This document shows, in pieces, positions 14,492 through 22,334 of a stretch of DNA of 34,778 bases (within the stretch, counting starts at the first letter, position 1; the number at the start of each line of letters is the position of its first letter). The notes below the pieces were generated by a model, which was given only the letters and a program-made list of their open reading frames with translations, had not been told where the DNA came from and made no database searches. The translations under genes and the position numbers were made by a program. Source of the stretch: Nitrospina sp. (GTDB lineage: Bacteria > Nitrospinota > Nitrospinia > Nitrospinales > Nitrospinaceae); NCBI GenBank assembly GCA_020430445.1, contig JAGQJZ010000023.1:1-34778 (forward strand), read 5' to 3'.

Positions 14492-15805
14492 TTAAAGCGA
14501 CGTTGGAGGCACTTTGGCGTCGCTCGGTTCCACCGGACACACCGTCCCCACGCACTCCCCGCGTTTGAACCGGCGGTGGACAAAAACGAGAAACGCGCTC
14601 CAGCCGATTCCCGGCAAAAGGAAAATCAGGGCGATCGCCTGGGCGGTGGAATGCAGGTCCCAGCCCAGGGTCTCGACCAGGGCCCCGACGCCGAAATTAC
14701 TCAATCCCATGACCAGCGTCAGCAGGGCCATTTCCAGGCTGAAGATCCGGCCCAGAAAACGGTCCTCGGCTTCCAGGTGAATGAGGGCGGAGCTGAACAC
14801 CCAGATCATGGAGCCGAAGAAGGTGGCCAGCCCGATGGAGACGGTGGCCATGACGAGCGATTCGGAATTGGAAAACATGAAATAGGCCCCGGAACCCATG
14901 AAAAACGCGCCGGCGATGGCGAGGCGGAGCACCTGCGAGGTTTCGCCGAACAGCCGCCGCACCAGCGGCGGACCCAGGGCGGCGCCGATGCCGCGTCCCG
15001 AATAAATGATCCCGATGCCCATGGACACCATTTCCGGCGCGGAATAGATCCGGGCCGAGTAGAGCGGAATGAGGGTCATGACGCCTCCGGCCAGGGCCAG
15101 GCCGGATTTGAGCAGGGCGAGCACGAGGATGCCGGGCTGTTGTTTCAGGTAGGAACCGGCGTCTTTCAGATCCTGGAAAAAGCCGCGCTGGGCTTCGGTG
15201 TGAGGGCGCGCCGGGCGTTCGGCTTTGGGAATTCGGTAAATGAACGCCGCGGAAATCAAAAAAGTGAAGGCGTCGATGATAAAGGCGGTCTGGATTCCGA
15301 ACCAGCTGACCAGCACGCCGCCGAGGGCGGCTCCGACGGCGACCATGACCGACCAGGTGGACCCGCTCAGGGCATTGGCCGTGACCAGTTCCTCCCTTTG
15401 GGTCAACGAGGGGATCAACGCGCTGCGGGCGGGTTCAAAAAATCCGGCGAGGGCGATTTCGATCACCACCAGGGTGTACAGCAGCCACAACTCGCCGGGT
15501 TCGTCGACCATCAGAAAACAGAGCACGACAAAAAAGCGCAGCACGTCGCTGGCGATGAGGATGGCGCGCCGGTCGATGCGGTCGATCAGCACCCCGGCGA
15601 GCGGGCTGACGAAAAACACCGGCATCAGTTTGGCCATCATGGTGATGGCCATGGCCATGCCTCCGCCGCCCAGTTGCATCACCAGCATGTAAATGGCGAT
15701 GCTGTTGAGCCAGTCTCCCAGTTCCGAGACGACCTGCCCGTACCACAGGTTGCGGAAGCCGGCGTTGGATTTGAGCAGTGCAACGTAACCGGGAGAGGAA
15801 GCCAT
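14492..15805 (-). CDS. MFS transporter (EntS/MFS_3-like exporter)
   Basis: A 437-residue inner-membrane protein with about 12 hydrophobic helices. The first half has the MFS signature between helices 2 and 3, PLAGVLIDRIDRRAILIASDVLRF, and FFEPARSALIPSLTQREELVTANAL in the fourth/fifth helix region. That pattern is characteristic of the MFS_3 group, which includes the enterobactin exporter EntS and macrolide-efflux relatives. The substrate is unknown. The ATG at 15805 is preferred to a TTG four codons upstream; neither has a good ribosome site. An extended -10 promoter lies at 15851-15859. Confidence 0.88.
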   Translation of the reverse strand: MASSPGYVALLKSNAGFRNLWYGQVVSELGDWLNSIAIYMLVMQLGGGGMAMAITMMAKLMPVFFVSPLAGVLIDRIDRRAILIASDVLRFFVVLCFLMVDEPGELWLLYTLVVIEIALAGFFEPARSALIPSLTQREELVTANALSGSTWSVMVAVGAALGGVLVSWFGIQTAFIIDAFTFLISAAFIYRIPKAERPARPHTEAQRGFFQDLKDAGSYLKQQPGILVLALLKSGLALAGGVMTLIPLYSARIYSAPEMVSMGIGIIYSGRGIGAALGPPLVRRLFGETSQVLRLAIAGAFFMGSGAYFMFSNSESLVMATVSIGLATFFGSMIWVFSSALIHLEAEDRFLGRIFSLEMALLTLVMGLSNFGVGALVETLGWDLHSTAQAIALIFLLPGIGWSAFLVFVHRRFKRGECVGTVCPVEPSDAKVPPTSL

Positions 15806-15850
15806 GGAAGACGTCAAAGGAGAAGGCGGCAGGAAAAAACGTTAAAAGGG

Positions 15851-15859
15851 ATTATAGCA
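15851..15859 (-). promoter_or_regulatory. Extended -10 promoter of the MFS gene
   Basis: On the minus strand TGC (15859-15857) directly precedes a perfect TATAAT (15856-15851), giving the extended -10 element TGnTATAAT. No -35 match is seen at 17 bases. The start would be near 15844, with a leader of about 39 bases. Confidence 0.5.
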
Positions 15860-15945
15860 TGTAAGAGACTGCCGCCCGCACCGGTCAATCGAGTGCTATC
15901 GTTAAAATTCGTATCGTGATATGGTAAACTTTTTGAAGACAGACT

Positions 15946-16422
15946 ATGAATGAAGAATCCCCCAGAACCGTCCATCAGGAAGTCCTGAGCGAAGTCGAGG
16001 AAGAGCAGAAGGAGAAGCTCGGCCGCCGAATCTGCTTCTGGTTCGCCCTGATCGTGGCCACCTGCGTGACCGGGTGGTACTACATGAGCAATCCGCCGGA
16101 ATCCGATGAGGTCCAGCGGATGCGCCTCTATTTCAAGGAAAACAAGCGGACGGTCATGGAGTTTCTCCGCCTGCCTTACGACAAGCTGGAACCCTTCGCC
16201 AAACAGCAGAAACATCCCTTTTTCATGTCTTACGTCAAAGCCTCGGTCAACGAGAAGGCACGGATCAAGGCGCTCATCCACAATTCCGTCGACTACTCTC
16301 CCAACCAGTACTGGTTCGGCCTGTTTTTCATCTGGATGCTGGTGTTCATGGGAATCTGGTTCATCGCCCTGATGGCGCAGGGGGTCATCATCCAGGTGCG
16401 GCGGAACCCTAAAATCACCTGA
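15946..16422 (+). CDS. Two-helix membrane protein, unknown
   Basis: A 158-residue protein. An acidic N-terminal tail (about 1-27) is followed by a membrane helix (about 29-47, ICFWFALIVATCVTGWYYM), a charged soluble loop of about 75 residues and a second helix (about 123-146, FGLFFIWMLVFMGIWFIALMA), ending with a short basic tail. This implies both ends in the cytosol and the central loop in the periplasm. No family is recognised. It starts a run of membrane-protein genes on this strand and lies 23 bases before the hydroxylase gene. Confidence 0.72.
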   Translation: MNEESPRTVHQEVLSEVEEEQKEKLGRRICFWFALIVATCVTGWYYMSNPPESDEVQRMRLYFKENKRTVMEFLRLPYDKLEPFAKQQKHPFFMSYVKASVNEKARIKALIHNSVDYSPNQYWFGLFFIWMLVFMGIWFIALMAQGVIIQVRRNPKIT

Positions 16423-16445
16423 AGGCACTCCGGGAGCGGGGCGGG

Positions 16446-17246
16446 ATGAGCACGGATCAGATCCGGTTGAGTATTTTCCTCGGCGTCTTCTTTCTCATGC
16501 TGTTTCTTGAAAGCCGCATCCCGCGCCACCCGACGGTGGACTCCAAGAAACGCCGGCTCGCCATCAACCTGGGACTCACTTTTCTCAATACCGGGCTGAT
16601 CAAACTGATCTTCGGCGCGGCGGCGGTGGGCGCGGCGGCCTACGCACGGGAACAGGGATGGGGGCTGCTCAACCTGTTTGAAGTCCCAGCCGGACTGAAT
16701 ATCCTGGCGACGGTTATCCTGCTGGACTTCGCCATCTACTGGCAGCACGTGCTGGTGCACAAGGTGACGTTTCTGTGGCGGTTTCATATCGTGCACCATT
16801 CGGACCTCGACCTCGACGTCTCCTCCGGATTCCGTTTTCATCCGGTGGAAATCGTCTTGTCCATGCTCTACAAGATCGCCATCGTGTTTCTGCTGGGGCC
16901 TTCGGTGACCGGGGTGATCGTGTTCGAGGCGGTGCTCAACGGCATGGCGCAGTTCACGCATTCGAACATCCGCCTGCCGCTCAGGCTGGACCGGGCGCTT
17001 CGCTACCTGTTCGTGACGCCGGACATGCACCGCATCCACCATTCGGTGGAAGTGCGCGAGACCAATTCGAATTACGGGTTCAACCTGTCGGTCTGGGACC
17101 GGCTGTTCGGTTCCTATATAGAGGAAGCGCGGCGGCCGCAGCCGGAAATCGTCATCGGCGTGGAGCAGTTCCGCCGGCCGGAGGAGGTGTCGTTCGGGCA
17201 TCTTTTGAGCATGCCGGCGCAGGTCCGTGCGGTGGATCAGAATTAG
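16446..17246 (+). CDS. Sterol desaturase / fatty acid hydroxylase superfamily protein
   Basis: A 266-residue integral membrane di-iron oxygenase. The eight-histidine signature is complete: HVLVH (101-105), HIVHH (114-118) and HRIHH (195-199), with further His at 132 and 172. It has about four hydrophobic helices. Members hydroxylate or desaturate lipids, carotenoids or hopanoid/sterol precursors using O2; the substrate here is open. A purine-rich site GGAGCGGGGCGGG lies directly before the ATG. The neighbours are small unrecognised membrane proteins, so no pathway can be inferred. Confidence 0.9.
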   Translation: MSTDQIRLSIFLGVFFLMLFLESRIPRHPTVDSKKRRLAINLGLTFLNTGLIKLIFGAAAVGAAAYAREQGWGLLNLFEVPAGLNILATVILLDFAIYWQHVLVHKVTFLWRFHIVHHSDLDLDVSSGFRFHPVEIVLSMLYKIAIVFLLGPSVTGVIVFEAVLNGMAQFTHSNIRLPLRLDRALRYLFVTPDMHRIHHSVEVRETNSNYGFNLSVWDRLFGSYIEEARRPQPEIVIGVEQFRRPEEVSFGHLLSMPAQVRAVDQN

Positions 17247-17304
17247 TTGCCAATCGGGGGCGGGGCTTTTACCCTGATGTCAACCCTGCTAGAATCGGAG
17301 TGCC

Positions 17305-17511
17305 ATGGCGATTCGATATTACCTGATCTGCATCACACTTGTGGTGGCGTTGACACTGGTCATCAGCTGGGTGCGTCAGACCCGGAGCCGCAAGGAATTT
17401 CTCATGATCATGGCCACCGTCGCGCTCAGTCTGGTCGGCGGGTTTGTGTTGCTGATCGCCCTCAGCGAGTTGCTGGTGTTTCTGGGAATCGCTGAATCCG
17501 GTTTTTTATAG
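17305..17511 (+). CDS. Small two-helix membrane protein
   Basis: A 68-residue protein with two hydrophobic helices (about 4-22 and 33-58) joined by a basic linker VRQTRSRKEF. The positive-inside rule puts the linker in the cytosol and both ends outside. GGAG lies 5 bases before the ATG. No family is recognised. The following small gene is also a two-helix protein. Confidence 0.6.
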   Translation: MAIRYYLICITLVVALTLVISWVRQTRSRKEFLMIMATVALSLVGGFVLLIALSELLVFLGIAESGFL

Positions 17512-17545
17512 TCCGGAACAAAACCGGCGGAACAAGGAGTTGGCA

Positions 17546-17776
17546 ATGAATACGGAAGCAATGGAATTCAGCCCGGTCATGATCACAGTGATCATTCTGG
17601 CTTTCTTCGCGATTTCTTTTTTCATGGGGATGATGGTGCACTCGTCCGTCATGTATGAAGACAAGCCCAATCTGGACCGCAACAGCAAGAAGGCCTGGGC
17701 GCTGTGCATGGTGGCGGGTGTGGGGATCACCGGCTGGATGTTCGCTTACGGCTACTACGTCAACTTCGGGCGCTGA
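17546..17776 (+). CDS. Small two-helix membrane protein
   Basis: A 76-residue protein with hydrophobic helices at about 11-33 (MITVIILAFFAISFFMGMMVH) and 52-70. The loop between is charged (YEDKPNLDRNSKKAW). The ATG at 17546 is chosen because AAGGAG lies 6 bases upstream. The stop of the previous small gene is 34 bases away, so they probably share a transcript. No family is recognised. Confidence 0.65.
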   Translation: MNTEAMEFSPVMITVIILAFFAISFFMGMMVHSSVMYEDKPNLDRNSKKAWALCMVAGVGITGWMFAYGYYVNFGR

Positions 17777-17791
17777 TGCCCCGGGGCAGGG

Positions 17792-18142
17792 TCAACCTGC
17801 CAGGATATCGATCAGTCGCTGGCACTCGTTTTTGTAGGTCAGAATCTCCGCTTTTTCCTGTTCGTCGAGGTCGTCCGTCATATTTTCTTCCAAAAGCTCG
17901 ATCGCGTCGTTCAACCCGCCCGCGGCGATGTCCACCTCGTGCTCGGCCAGGGCGTAGATGGACGGGTTCTGCTTCAGTTTTTCAAACACCCGCATGTACT
18001 TGCCCTTGTAGTTGAGGATTTCGTTCTTCTTCGATTCCTTGACCTGGTTCCTCAACTCTATATTCATGTCCGAAATGGCGTCGTTGAGCGCCATCAGAAT
18101 GGTCTCGATGTCTTTTGCGTTGATCAGCGCAAAGGATTTCAT
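17792..18142 (-). CDS. Small helical protein, unknown
   Basis: A 116-residue, soluble, charged and almost entirely helical protein (MKSFALINAKDIETILMALNDAISDMNIEL...). Heptad-like spacing in the middle suggests a coiled coil or helical bundle. No family is recognised. The ATG at 18142 is supported by an AAGGGA site just upstream. It is convergent with the two-helix membrane gene, 15 bases away. A terminator-like hairpin lies 28 bases before its ATG and may regulate it (see 18170-18201). Confidence 0.72.
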   Translation of the reverse strand: MKSFALINAKDIETILMALNDAISDMNIELRNQVKESKKNEILNYKGKYMRVFEKLKQNPSIYALAEHEVDIAAGGLNDAIELLEENMTDDLDEQEKAEILTYKNECQRLIDILAG

Positions 18143-18169
18143 AGTTTCCCTTTCCAAAACACATCACAT

Positions 18170-18201
18170 AAAAAGCCGGGTCCGTGCGTGCGGAGACCCG
18201 G
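18170..18201 (-). promoter_or_regulatory. Terminator-like hairpin in the leader of the helical-protein gene
   Basis: On the minus strand CCGGGTC (18201-18195) pairs with GACCCGG (18182-18176) around a 12-base loop, then C and five T follow. This has intrinsic-terminator form but sits 28 bases upstream of a gene on the same strand, the placement of a transcription attenuator. It could instead terminate a short upstream transcript. Confidence 0.5.
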
Positions 18202-18334
18202 AATAAAGGACCGCGCCACTGCATCCATCCCTGCCGGTCCACCGTGGCGGCGGCCTGTTGCTGTTTGCGGAATAGCCTGCTGAAAGAAAATCAAGGATTC
18301 CGAGGTCCCCTTTAATTTTCAGTCCTGTAGACTC

Positions 18335-18365
18335 ATTATACAACACATGCGAAATCCAAAGGCAA
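18335..18365 (-). promoter_or_regulatory. Possible promoter of a long (about 185-base) leader
   Basis: On the minus strand a perfect TATAAT lies at 18340-18335 with TTGCCT at 18365-18360, 19 bases apart (longer than ideal). Transcription would begin near 18328 and run through about 185 bases without a convincing gene before the ATG at 18142. In that leader, GGACCG and CGGTCC around 18210-18240 can also pair. The rest of the gap 18205-18449 shows nothing else I can name. Confidence 0.4.
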
Positions 18366-18449
18366 CGCTAAATGATGGAGACCCGTTATTTTTTGGGGCC
18401 CTGGCCCCGCCTGGTAGTTCCGGCACCCGGGTTGGCTGGAAATGGCGGA

Positions 18450-18486
18450 AAATAAAAAGCCCGGGTCCCACGAGGGGAACCCGGGC
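18450..18486 (-). terminator. Intrinsic terminator of the Hsp20 gene
   Basis: On the minus strand GCCCGGGT (18486-18479) pairs with ACCCGGGC (18466-18459), can be extended into the loop by further G-C pairs, and is followed by TTTTTATTTT. It lies 22 bases past the Hsp20 stop. Confidence 0.85.
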
Positions 18487-18507
18487 CGCCTGTCCGCACC
18501 GCTACGA

Positions 18508-18939
18508 TCAATTGATCTTCACTTTCTGCACTTTCGGTTTCACTTCCTCTTTTTTCGGCATAACCACATTCAGGACGCCGTCTTCCAGCTTGGCGGTGAT
18601 CTTGTCCTGGTCCACGTGGTCGCCCAGACGGAAACTTCGTTCAAAGCTCCGGCGGACGAATTCGCGCATCTTGTATTCCTTGCTGTCGTCTTCCTTCTTT
18701 TCTTCGTGCACGCCCTTGAGGGTCAGGACGCCGTGGTTGATTTCAACATCCACTTCGTCGTCCTTCCAGCCCGGAACGGGGGCGGTGAGATGGAAGCCGT
18801 GCTCGTCTTCGGTGATGTTCACCTTCAGGTCGCCGGCCGGGTTCCCGTAGAAGGGATCCTTGAAGCCTTTCGGAAAAAGGGTTCCGTTTTCAAAGAAATC
18901 GCTCAAAAAATGTTTCGGTTCATAAGTGATGAGTGTCAT
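18508..18939 (-). CDS. Small heat-shock protein, Hsp20/alpha-crystallin family
   Basis: A 143-residue ATP-independent chaperone that holds unfolding proteins. The alpha-crystallin domain spans about 38-130: DLKVNITEDEHGFHLTAPVPGW, VDVEINHGVLTLKG, then RSFERSFRLGDHVDQDKI and AKLEDGVLNVVMPK (the conserved A-x-x-x-n-GVL motif). The C-terminal tail VQKVKIN is a weak version of the I-x-I anchoring motif. GGAGG is 7 bases before the ATG and lies within a small inverted repeat (about 18942-18956), which might affect translation. No CIRCE element is seen upstream. A terminator follows. Confidence 0.95.
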   Translation of the reverse strand: MTLITYEPKHFLSDFFENGTLFPKGFKDPFYGNPAGDLKVNITEDEHGFHLTAPVPGWKDDEVDVEINHGVLTLKGVHEEKKEDDSKEYKMREFVRRSFERSFRLGDHVDQDKITAKLEDGVLNVVMPKKEEVKPKVQKVKIN

Positions 18940-19154
18940 GGCAAACCTCCGGTTGTGAATTTAATTTTTAACAAAGTTCAAAAGACACATGTATGGGGTT
19001 TGCGGGCCCGCTTGTGATCTTCTTTATCCCACCTGACTTTAAATAAAACCGTCCCCGGGGGCCGTCAAGCTGGACGCGAAAAAAAATTTTGGATTTTGAA
19101 AAGGGATAAATATTTTAGGGAGTTGCGAAAGGAAAGCTGTTTTTCCAAGATACT

Positions 19155-20093
19155 TTAAAAAGTTTCTTTAACAAATATTGATTTTAGGGTTGTCTCGGAT
19201 GGCATAAGCCTATGCCATCCTTGCCAGAAGCTATTAGGAAAAAAATTTGTAATTAATTCTGCGGTTTCTGAATTTTGCCTATCAACCGCCGAATTTAATA
19301 AGCCCGCTAAATTATCGACGATTAAGTCACCTGAAAAACTATCACTTTGTTGGGACTTTCCAAGGCTGATCAATTGATCTCCGTCCGGGTCAATCAAATT
19401 CCTTAAATTCATTTCATTTTTTGGGCGAAATTCGTCGTCACCACTTAGCTTATCCGAAACAACTGTGAAAGCCAGATCAGTACTTTTTGAATTTTCATTC
19501 AATACCAAGTTTTCACTGAAAAAAATAAATTGGTTCGCAAAAAACCAAGCCATGAAGAGTAAAACTAGCATTTGGCTTTCGGGGGCTTGGATTTCGTGGT
19601 GGCCATGAAAATTAATAAATGAGTGCCTCATTTGGCGACGTCCTCGCTTGTCATCAAATAATTCGAAGTCGATATTCCTTCCTTCAATGCCACCTATGTT
19701 TTGATTGTAGGAATTTAAAAGGGCGGTTTGGCTATTTCGTAAGGTTTTCTCCTGAAATGAACAAGCGGATATAATCAAGGTTCCTTTATTTAATTCCTCC
19801 GAAATAATTTCGCAAAATTTCTTTTTATAGGTCATTGAGCTTCTATGCCATTTGCGTAAGGTATTATTGGGAAGCTTGGCATTAAAATTATTAATAATTT
19901 CCTGGTATGGGCGATCTAGACTTAGGACATCTTCGTGATTTCGTCCACCGCTAATGCATGGAATAAGAGAGGGATCAGTTTGAAACAATAAATTTACAAT
20001 AGTGTGCCAATTTTCATCTCCTCCATCGGTCAGCCAATCCGATGGGGAGGCATCACTAAAAACATAAAAATGTGTTTTTGGTAAAGGTTCCAC
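19155..20093 (-). CDS. AT-rich orphan gene, possible DUF3800-like protein
   Basis: A 312-residue soluble protein read from a GTG start that has no visible ribosome site, so the start is uncertain. Base composition is strikingly AT-rich compared with the neighbours, and Asn, Lys, Ile and Phe are common. This points to recent transfer. Residues 8-17 (HFYVFSDASPSDW) and 235-290 (VVSDKLSGDD..., then SGDLIVDNLAGLLNSAV) resemble, in order and spacing, the acidic strand motifs of DUF3800 proteins, an RNase H-like family often seen in mobile or defence settings. The resemblance is mine by eye and weak. It lies 22 bases after the secreted-protein gene on the same strand. No transposase or repeat is adjacent. 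Confidence 0.6.
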   Translation of the reverse strand: MEPLPKTHFYVFSDASPSDWLTDGGDENWHTIVNLLFQTDPSLIPCISGGRNHEDVLSLDRPYQEIINNFNAKLPNNTLRKWHRSSMTYKKKFCEIISEELNKGTLIISACSFQEKTLRNSQTALLNSYNQNIGGIEGRNIDFELFDDKRGRRQMRHSFINFHGHHEIQAPESQMLVLLFMAWFFANQFIFFSENLVLNENSKSTDLAFTVVSDKLSGDDEFRPKNEMNLRNLIDPDGDQLISLGKSQQSDSFSGDLIVDNLAGLLNSAVDRQNSETAELITNFFPNSFWQGWHRLMPSETTLKSIFVKETF

Positions 20094-20115
20094 TTTGGTT
20101 TGAAAATTTAAAATA

Positions 20116-21411
20116 TTACGGTTTGTGCCAGGTGTCGGTGGCGGTGGTGCCGCGTTCGAGGTCTTTCATATATTCAAATGCCTTTTCCTGTACATCGAAT
20201 CCCATGTAACTGAGCCGGTCTTTCGCTTTCTGTGACAGCGTGCCGGTGGTCCAAAGCTCGATCCGGCTGATGCTCCCGGCTTTCTCGGGATATTCCTGCA
20301 CCATTTCATTGACCATCTTCGCCAGTTGCGGCGACCACACTTCGTAATCGCAGACAAAAGGCAGAAACAGCGCCCCTCCCCGGGTCACGCCCATGGGAAA
20401 GCGCCGGATGGTGACGATGCGTTCGATCTCGTCGACCTTGCTGTGGTACTCGTACATCAGTTCCGCCATCTTCTGGAAGATCAGCGCGGTGTTGGTGGAC
20501 TTGGCTTCGGTGGCGCGCTGGACGAACTCGGCCCGTCCGCCGACGCCCTTCATCTCATAGAGCGACCCGGCGAGAAAGGTCTCGTGGCGCGGTGAATACA
20601 GCGGATGGTCGAGCAGGGCCTCGGCGGTTTCGGGCTCCATGTTCATCCACATCAGCCGTTCGCGGTTGATGCGTCTCAAATCCTCCGGCGAACTGTCGCG
20701 CAGCAGTTGGTTCAGGCGGTCAATATTTTTGGTGACGACGAGGAAGCGGGGGCCCGCCAACATCGCCGCGTTGATGATGAAGCCGCCGCTGTAGTTGGCC
20801 CAGGCCACGCTGTTGAGTTCCTTCTGCAGGGTTTTGTTGTCGGAATAGACGTCGACGCCGAGGTCGTACGCCAGCTTGCGTTTGGCGGAGGCGAAGCCGA
20901 TCAGTTCCTTGGTGACGCCTTCTTCATGTTTGCTGCGCCCGCCCTTGGTCATTTCACCGAGGTTTTCCATGAAATTCCAGATGCCCTTGGGCACGCCGGT
21001 GATGGTGTCCACCGGGTCCGTGATGAGGTTTTTGGCCGCCGAGAGTGGGCCCTTGGCGGCGTTTTCCGCGCCCTGGGTGAAGCCGTCGGTGGCGCGCATT
21101 TTGCGCAGGCGGTTGATGGCGTGCAGTTCGTTGACGCGCTTGGCGAGCATGGTGTTGCCGTGCGGCCGGTAGGTGCCGAATTTGGAGATCACGGTGTATT
21201 TGTTGGTGAAGCCGGAGGTGGGGATGTCTTCGTCGACTTTGTGAAAGGGGCTTTCGTACAGGCCGGGCGAGAGGTATTGGCTGGCTCTCAGCACCGGAGG
21301 TTGTTCGAACTGCTCCGACTCCAGCGGGAGCGTTTTCAGCGCCGCCGGGGCCAGCGCCGGGAATAAAAGCAGGGCGGTCAGAATCAAAAGAGTGTGTCGT
21401 GTATTTCGCAT
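20116..21411 (-). CDS. Secreted protein of unknown function
   Basis: A 431-residue exported protein. The ATG at 21411 is chosen because it starts a clean signal peptide (MRNTRHTLLILTALLLFPAL, cleavage near APA-ALK); upstream in-frame codons extend 77 residues with no coding character and no signal. The mature protein is mixed alpha/beta with the segment DPVDTITGVPKGIWNFMENL near 115 and a region of long helices around 230-300. No family is recognised and no catalytic motif is obvious. It is divergent from the kinase-like gene, 160 bases away. No good ribosome site precedes the ATG. Confidence 0.75.
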   Translation of the reverse strand: MRNTRHTLLILTALLLFPALAPAALKTLPLESEQFEQPPVLRASQYLSPGLYESPFHKVDEDIPTSGFTNKYTVISKFGTYRPHGNTMLAKRVNELHAINRLRKMRATDGFTQGAENAAKGPLSAAKNLITDPVDTITGVPKGIWNFMENLGEMTKGGRSKHEEGVTKELIGFASAKRKLAYDLGVDVYSDNKTLQKELNSVAWANYSGGFIINAAMLAGPRFLVVTKNIDRLNQLLRDSSPEDLRRINRERLMWMNMEPETAEALLDHPLYSPRHETFLAGSLYEMKGVGGRAEFVQRATEAKSTNTALIFQKMAELMYEYHSKVDEIERIVTIRRFPMGVTRGGALFLPFVCDYEVWSPQLAKMVNEMVQEYPEKAGSISRIELWTTGTLSQKAKDRLSYMGFDVQEKAFEYMKDLERGTTATDTWHKP

Positions 21412-21571
21412 GGCGGTTGGGTATAGTGTTAGCGGACCAATCCATTTAAGGTAAAAAAATACGGCGGGGAAGGCAAGGGGATTCGGGAAAATTTTCGCGG
21501 GGAACAGGGGAGGGGGGAGGCCCTTCTTCCCTATTGACGGGCCTGATGGCGCGTGATAATGAGAGGTAATT

Positions 21572-22300
21572 ATGGCCCAACTCAACGTGTCCGAATTCAA
21601 TCTGGAACCGGGGCGGTCGATCGCCAGGAAGTATCGCGTCATGTCGCTTCTCGGCGCGGGCTGGGAGGGCGAGGTTTACAAGGTGTGCGAGGTCAAGACC
21701 GGTATTGAGCGGGCGGCGAAGATATTTTTCCCGCAGCGCAATCTCCGGGAGAAGGCCGCCAAGACTTACGCCCAGAAGCTGCACAAGCTCCGCCAGTGTT
21801 CCCTGCTCATCCAGTACCACACGCAGGAGGAGATGGTTTACCGGAAAACGCCGGTCACCGTCCTGATTTCGGAATATGTGGAGGGCGTCCTCCTCTCCGA
21901 ATTTCTGAAAAATTTTCCCGGCAAGCGGCTCGATCCCTACAAGGCCCTGCACCTCCTGTATGCCCTGGCGCGGGGCATCGAGGAGATCCACCTGATGAAC
22001 GAGTACCACGGGGACCTGCACACGGACAACATCATCGTCAACAAATTCGGCCTGAAGTTCGATCTCAAACTGCTCGACCTGTACCACCTCGGGGCTTCCC
22101 GCAAGGAGTGCTTCAAGGAAGACCTCGTGGGGCTCATCCAGGTGTTTCACGAAGTGTTGGGCGGCAAGGCCCATTACAACCGCCAGTCGCAGACGATCAA
22201 GAATATCTGCAGCGGTTTGAAACGCAGTTTGATCCTGAAAAAATTCCGCAACGTATCGCAATTGCGCGAGCATCTGGAGACGCTTGAGTGGGTGTTATAA
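21572..22300 (+). CDS. Short protein-kinase-like protein
   Basis: A 242-residue cytosolic protein with a minimal kinase fold. The Gly-rich loop is GAGWEGEVY (28-36), the ATP Lys is at 50 (AAKIFF), and the hinge is ISEYVEGVLLSEFL (99-112). The catalytic loop is HGDLHTDN (146-153), a form shared with aminoglycoside/ABC1-type kinases rather than the HRDLKxxN of classical Ser/Thr kinases. The metal-binding Asp169 is followed by Leu-Tyr where DFG is usual. All residues needed for phosphotransfer are present. The C-lobe is short. The ATG has GAGG 6 bases upstream, and the gene ends 34 bases before the ATP-grasp fusion gene, suggesting a common transcript. The substrate could be protein or small molecule. 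Confidence 0.82.
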   Translation: MAQLNVSEFNLEPGRSIARKYRVMSLLGAGWEGEVYKVCEVKTGIERAAKIFFPQRNLREKAAKTYAQKLHKLRQCSLLIQYHTQEEMVYRKTPVTVLISEYVEGVLLSEFLKNFPGKRLDPYKALHLLYALARGIEEIHLMNEYHGDLHTDNIIVNKFGLKFDLKLLDLYHLGASRKECFKEDLVGLIQVFHEVLGGKAHYNRQSQTIKNICSGLKRSLILKKFRNVSQLREHLETLEWVL

Positions 22301-22334
22301 TGTATGGCAATGCGGATAACTCGAGAGGTGTTTG

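Noticed and set aside
14336..15919. Plus-strand open frame of over 500 codons opposite the MFS gene
   Set aside because: The product is Gln/Asp/Gly/His-rich with no hydrophobic core. The minus strand encodes a textbook 12-helix transporter.
18164..18346. 60-codon frame in the leader before the helical-protein gene
   Set aside because: It starts with TTG on top of the -10 element, has no ribosome site and runs through the terminator-like hairpin, so it is better explained as a non-coding leader.
18940..19150. CIRCE or sigma-32 control of the Hsp20 gene
   Set aside because: No CIRCE inverted repeat is seen. CCCCATAC resembles a sigma-32 -10, but no CTTGAA lies at the right distance.
21534..21560. 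TTGACG/GATAAT promoter for the kinase-like gene
   Set aside because: The spacing is 15 bases and the start would fall about 5 bases before the ATG, cutting off its own GAGG ribosome site.
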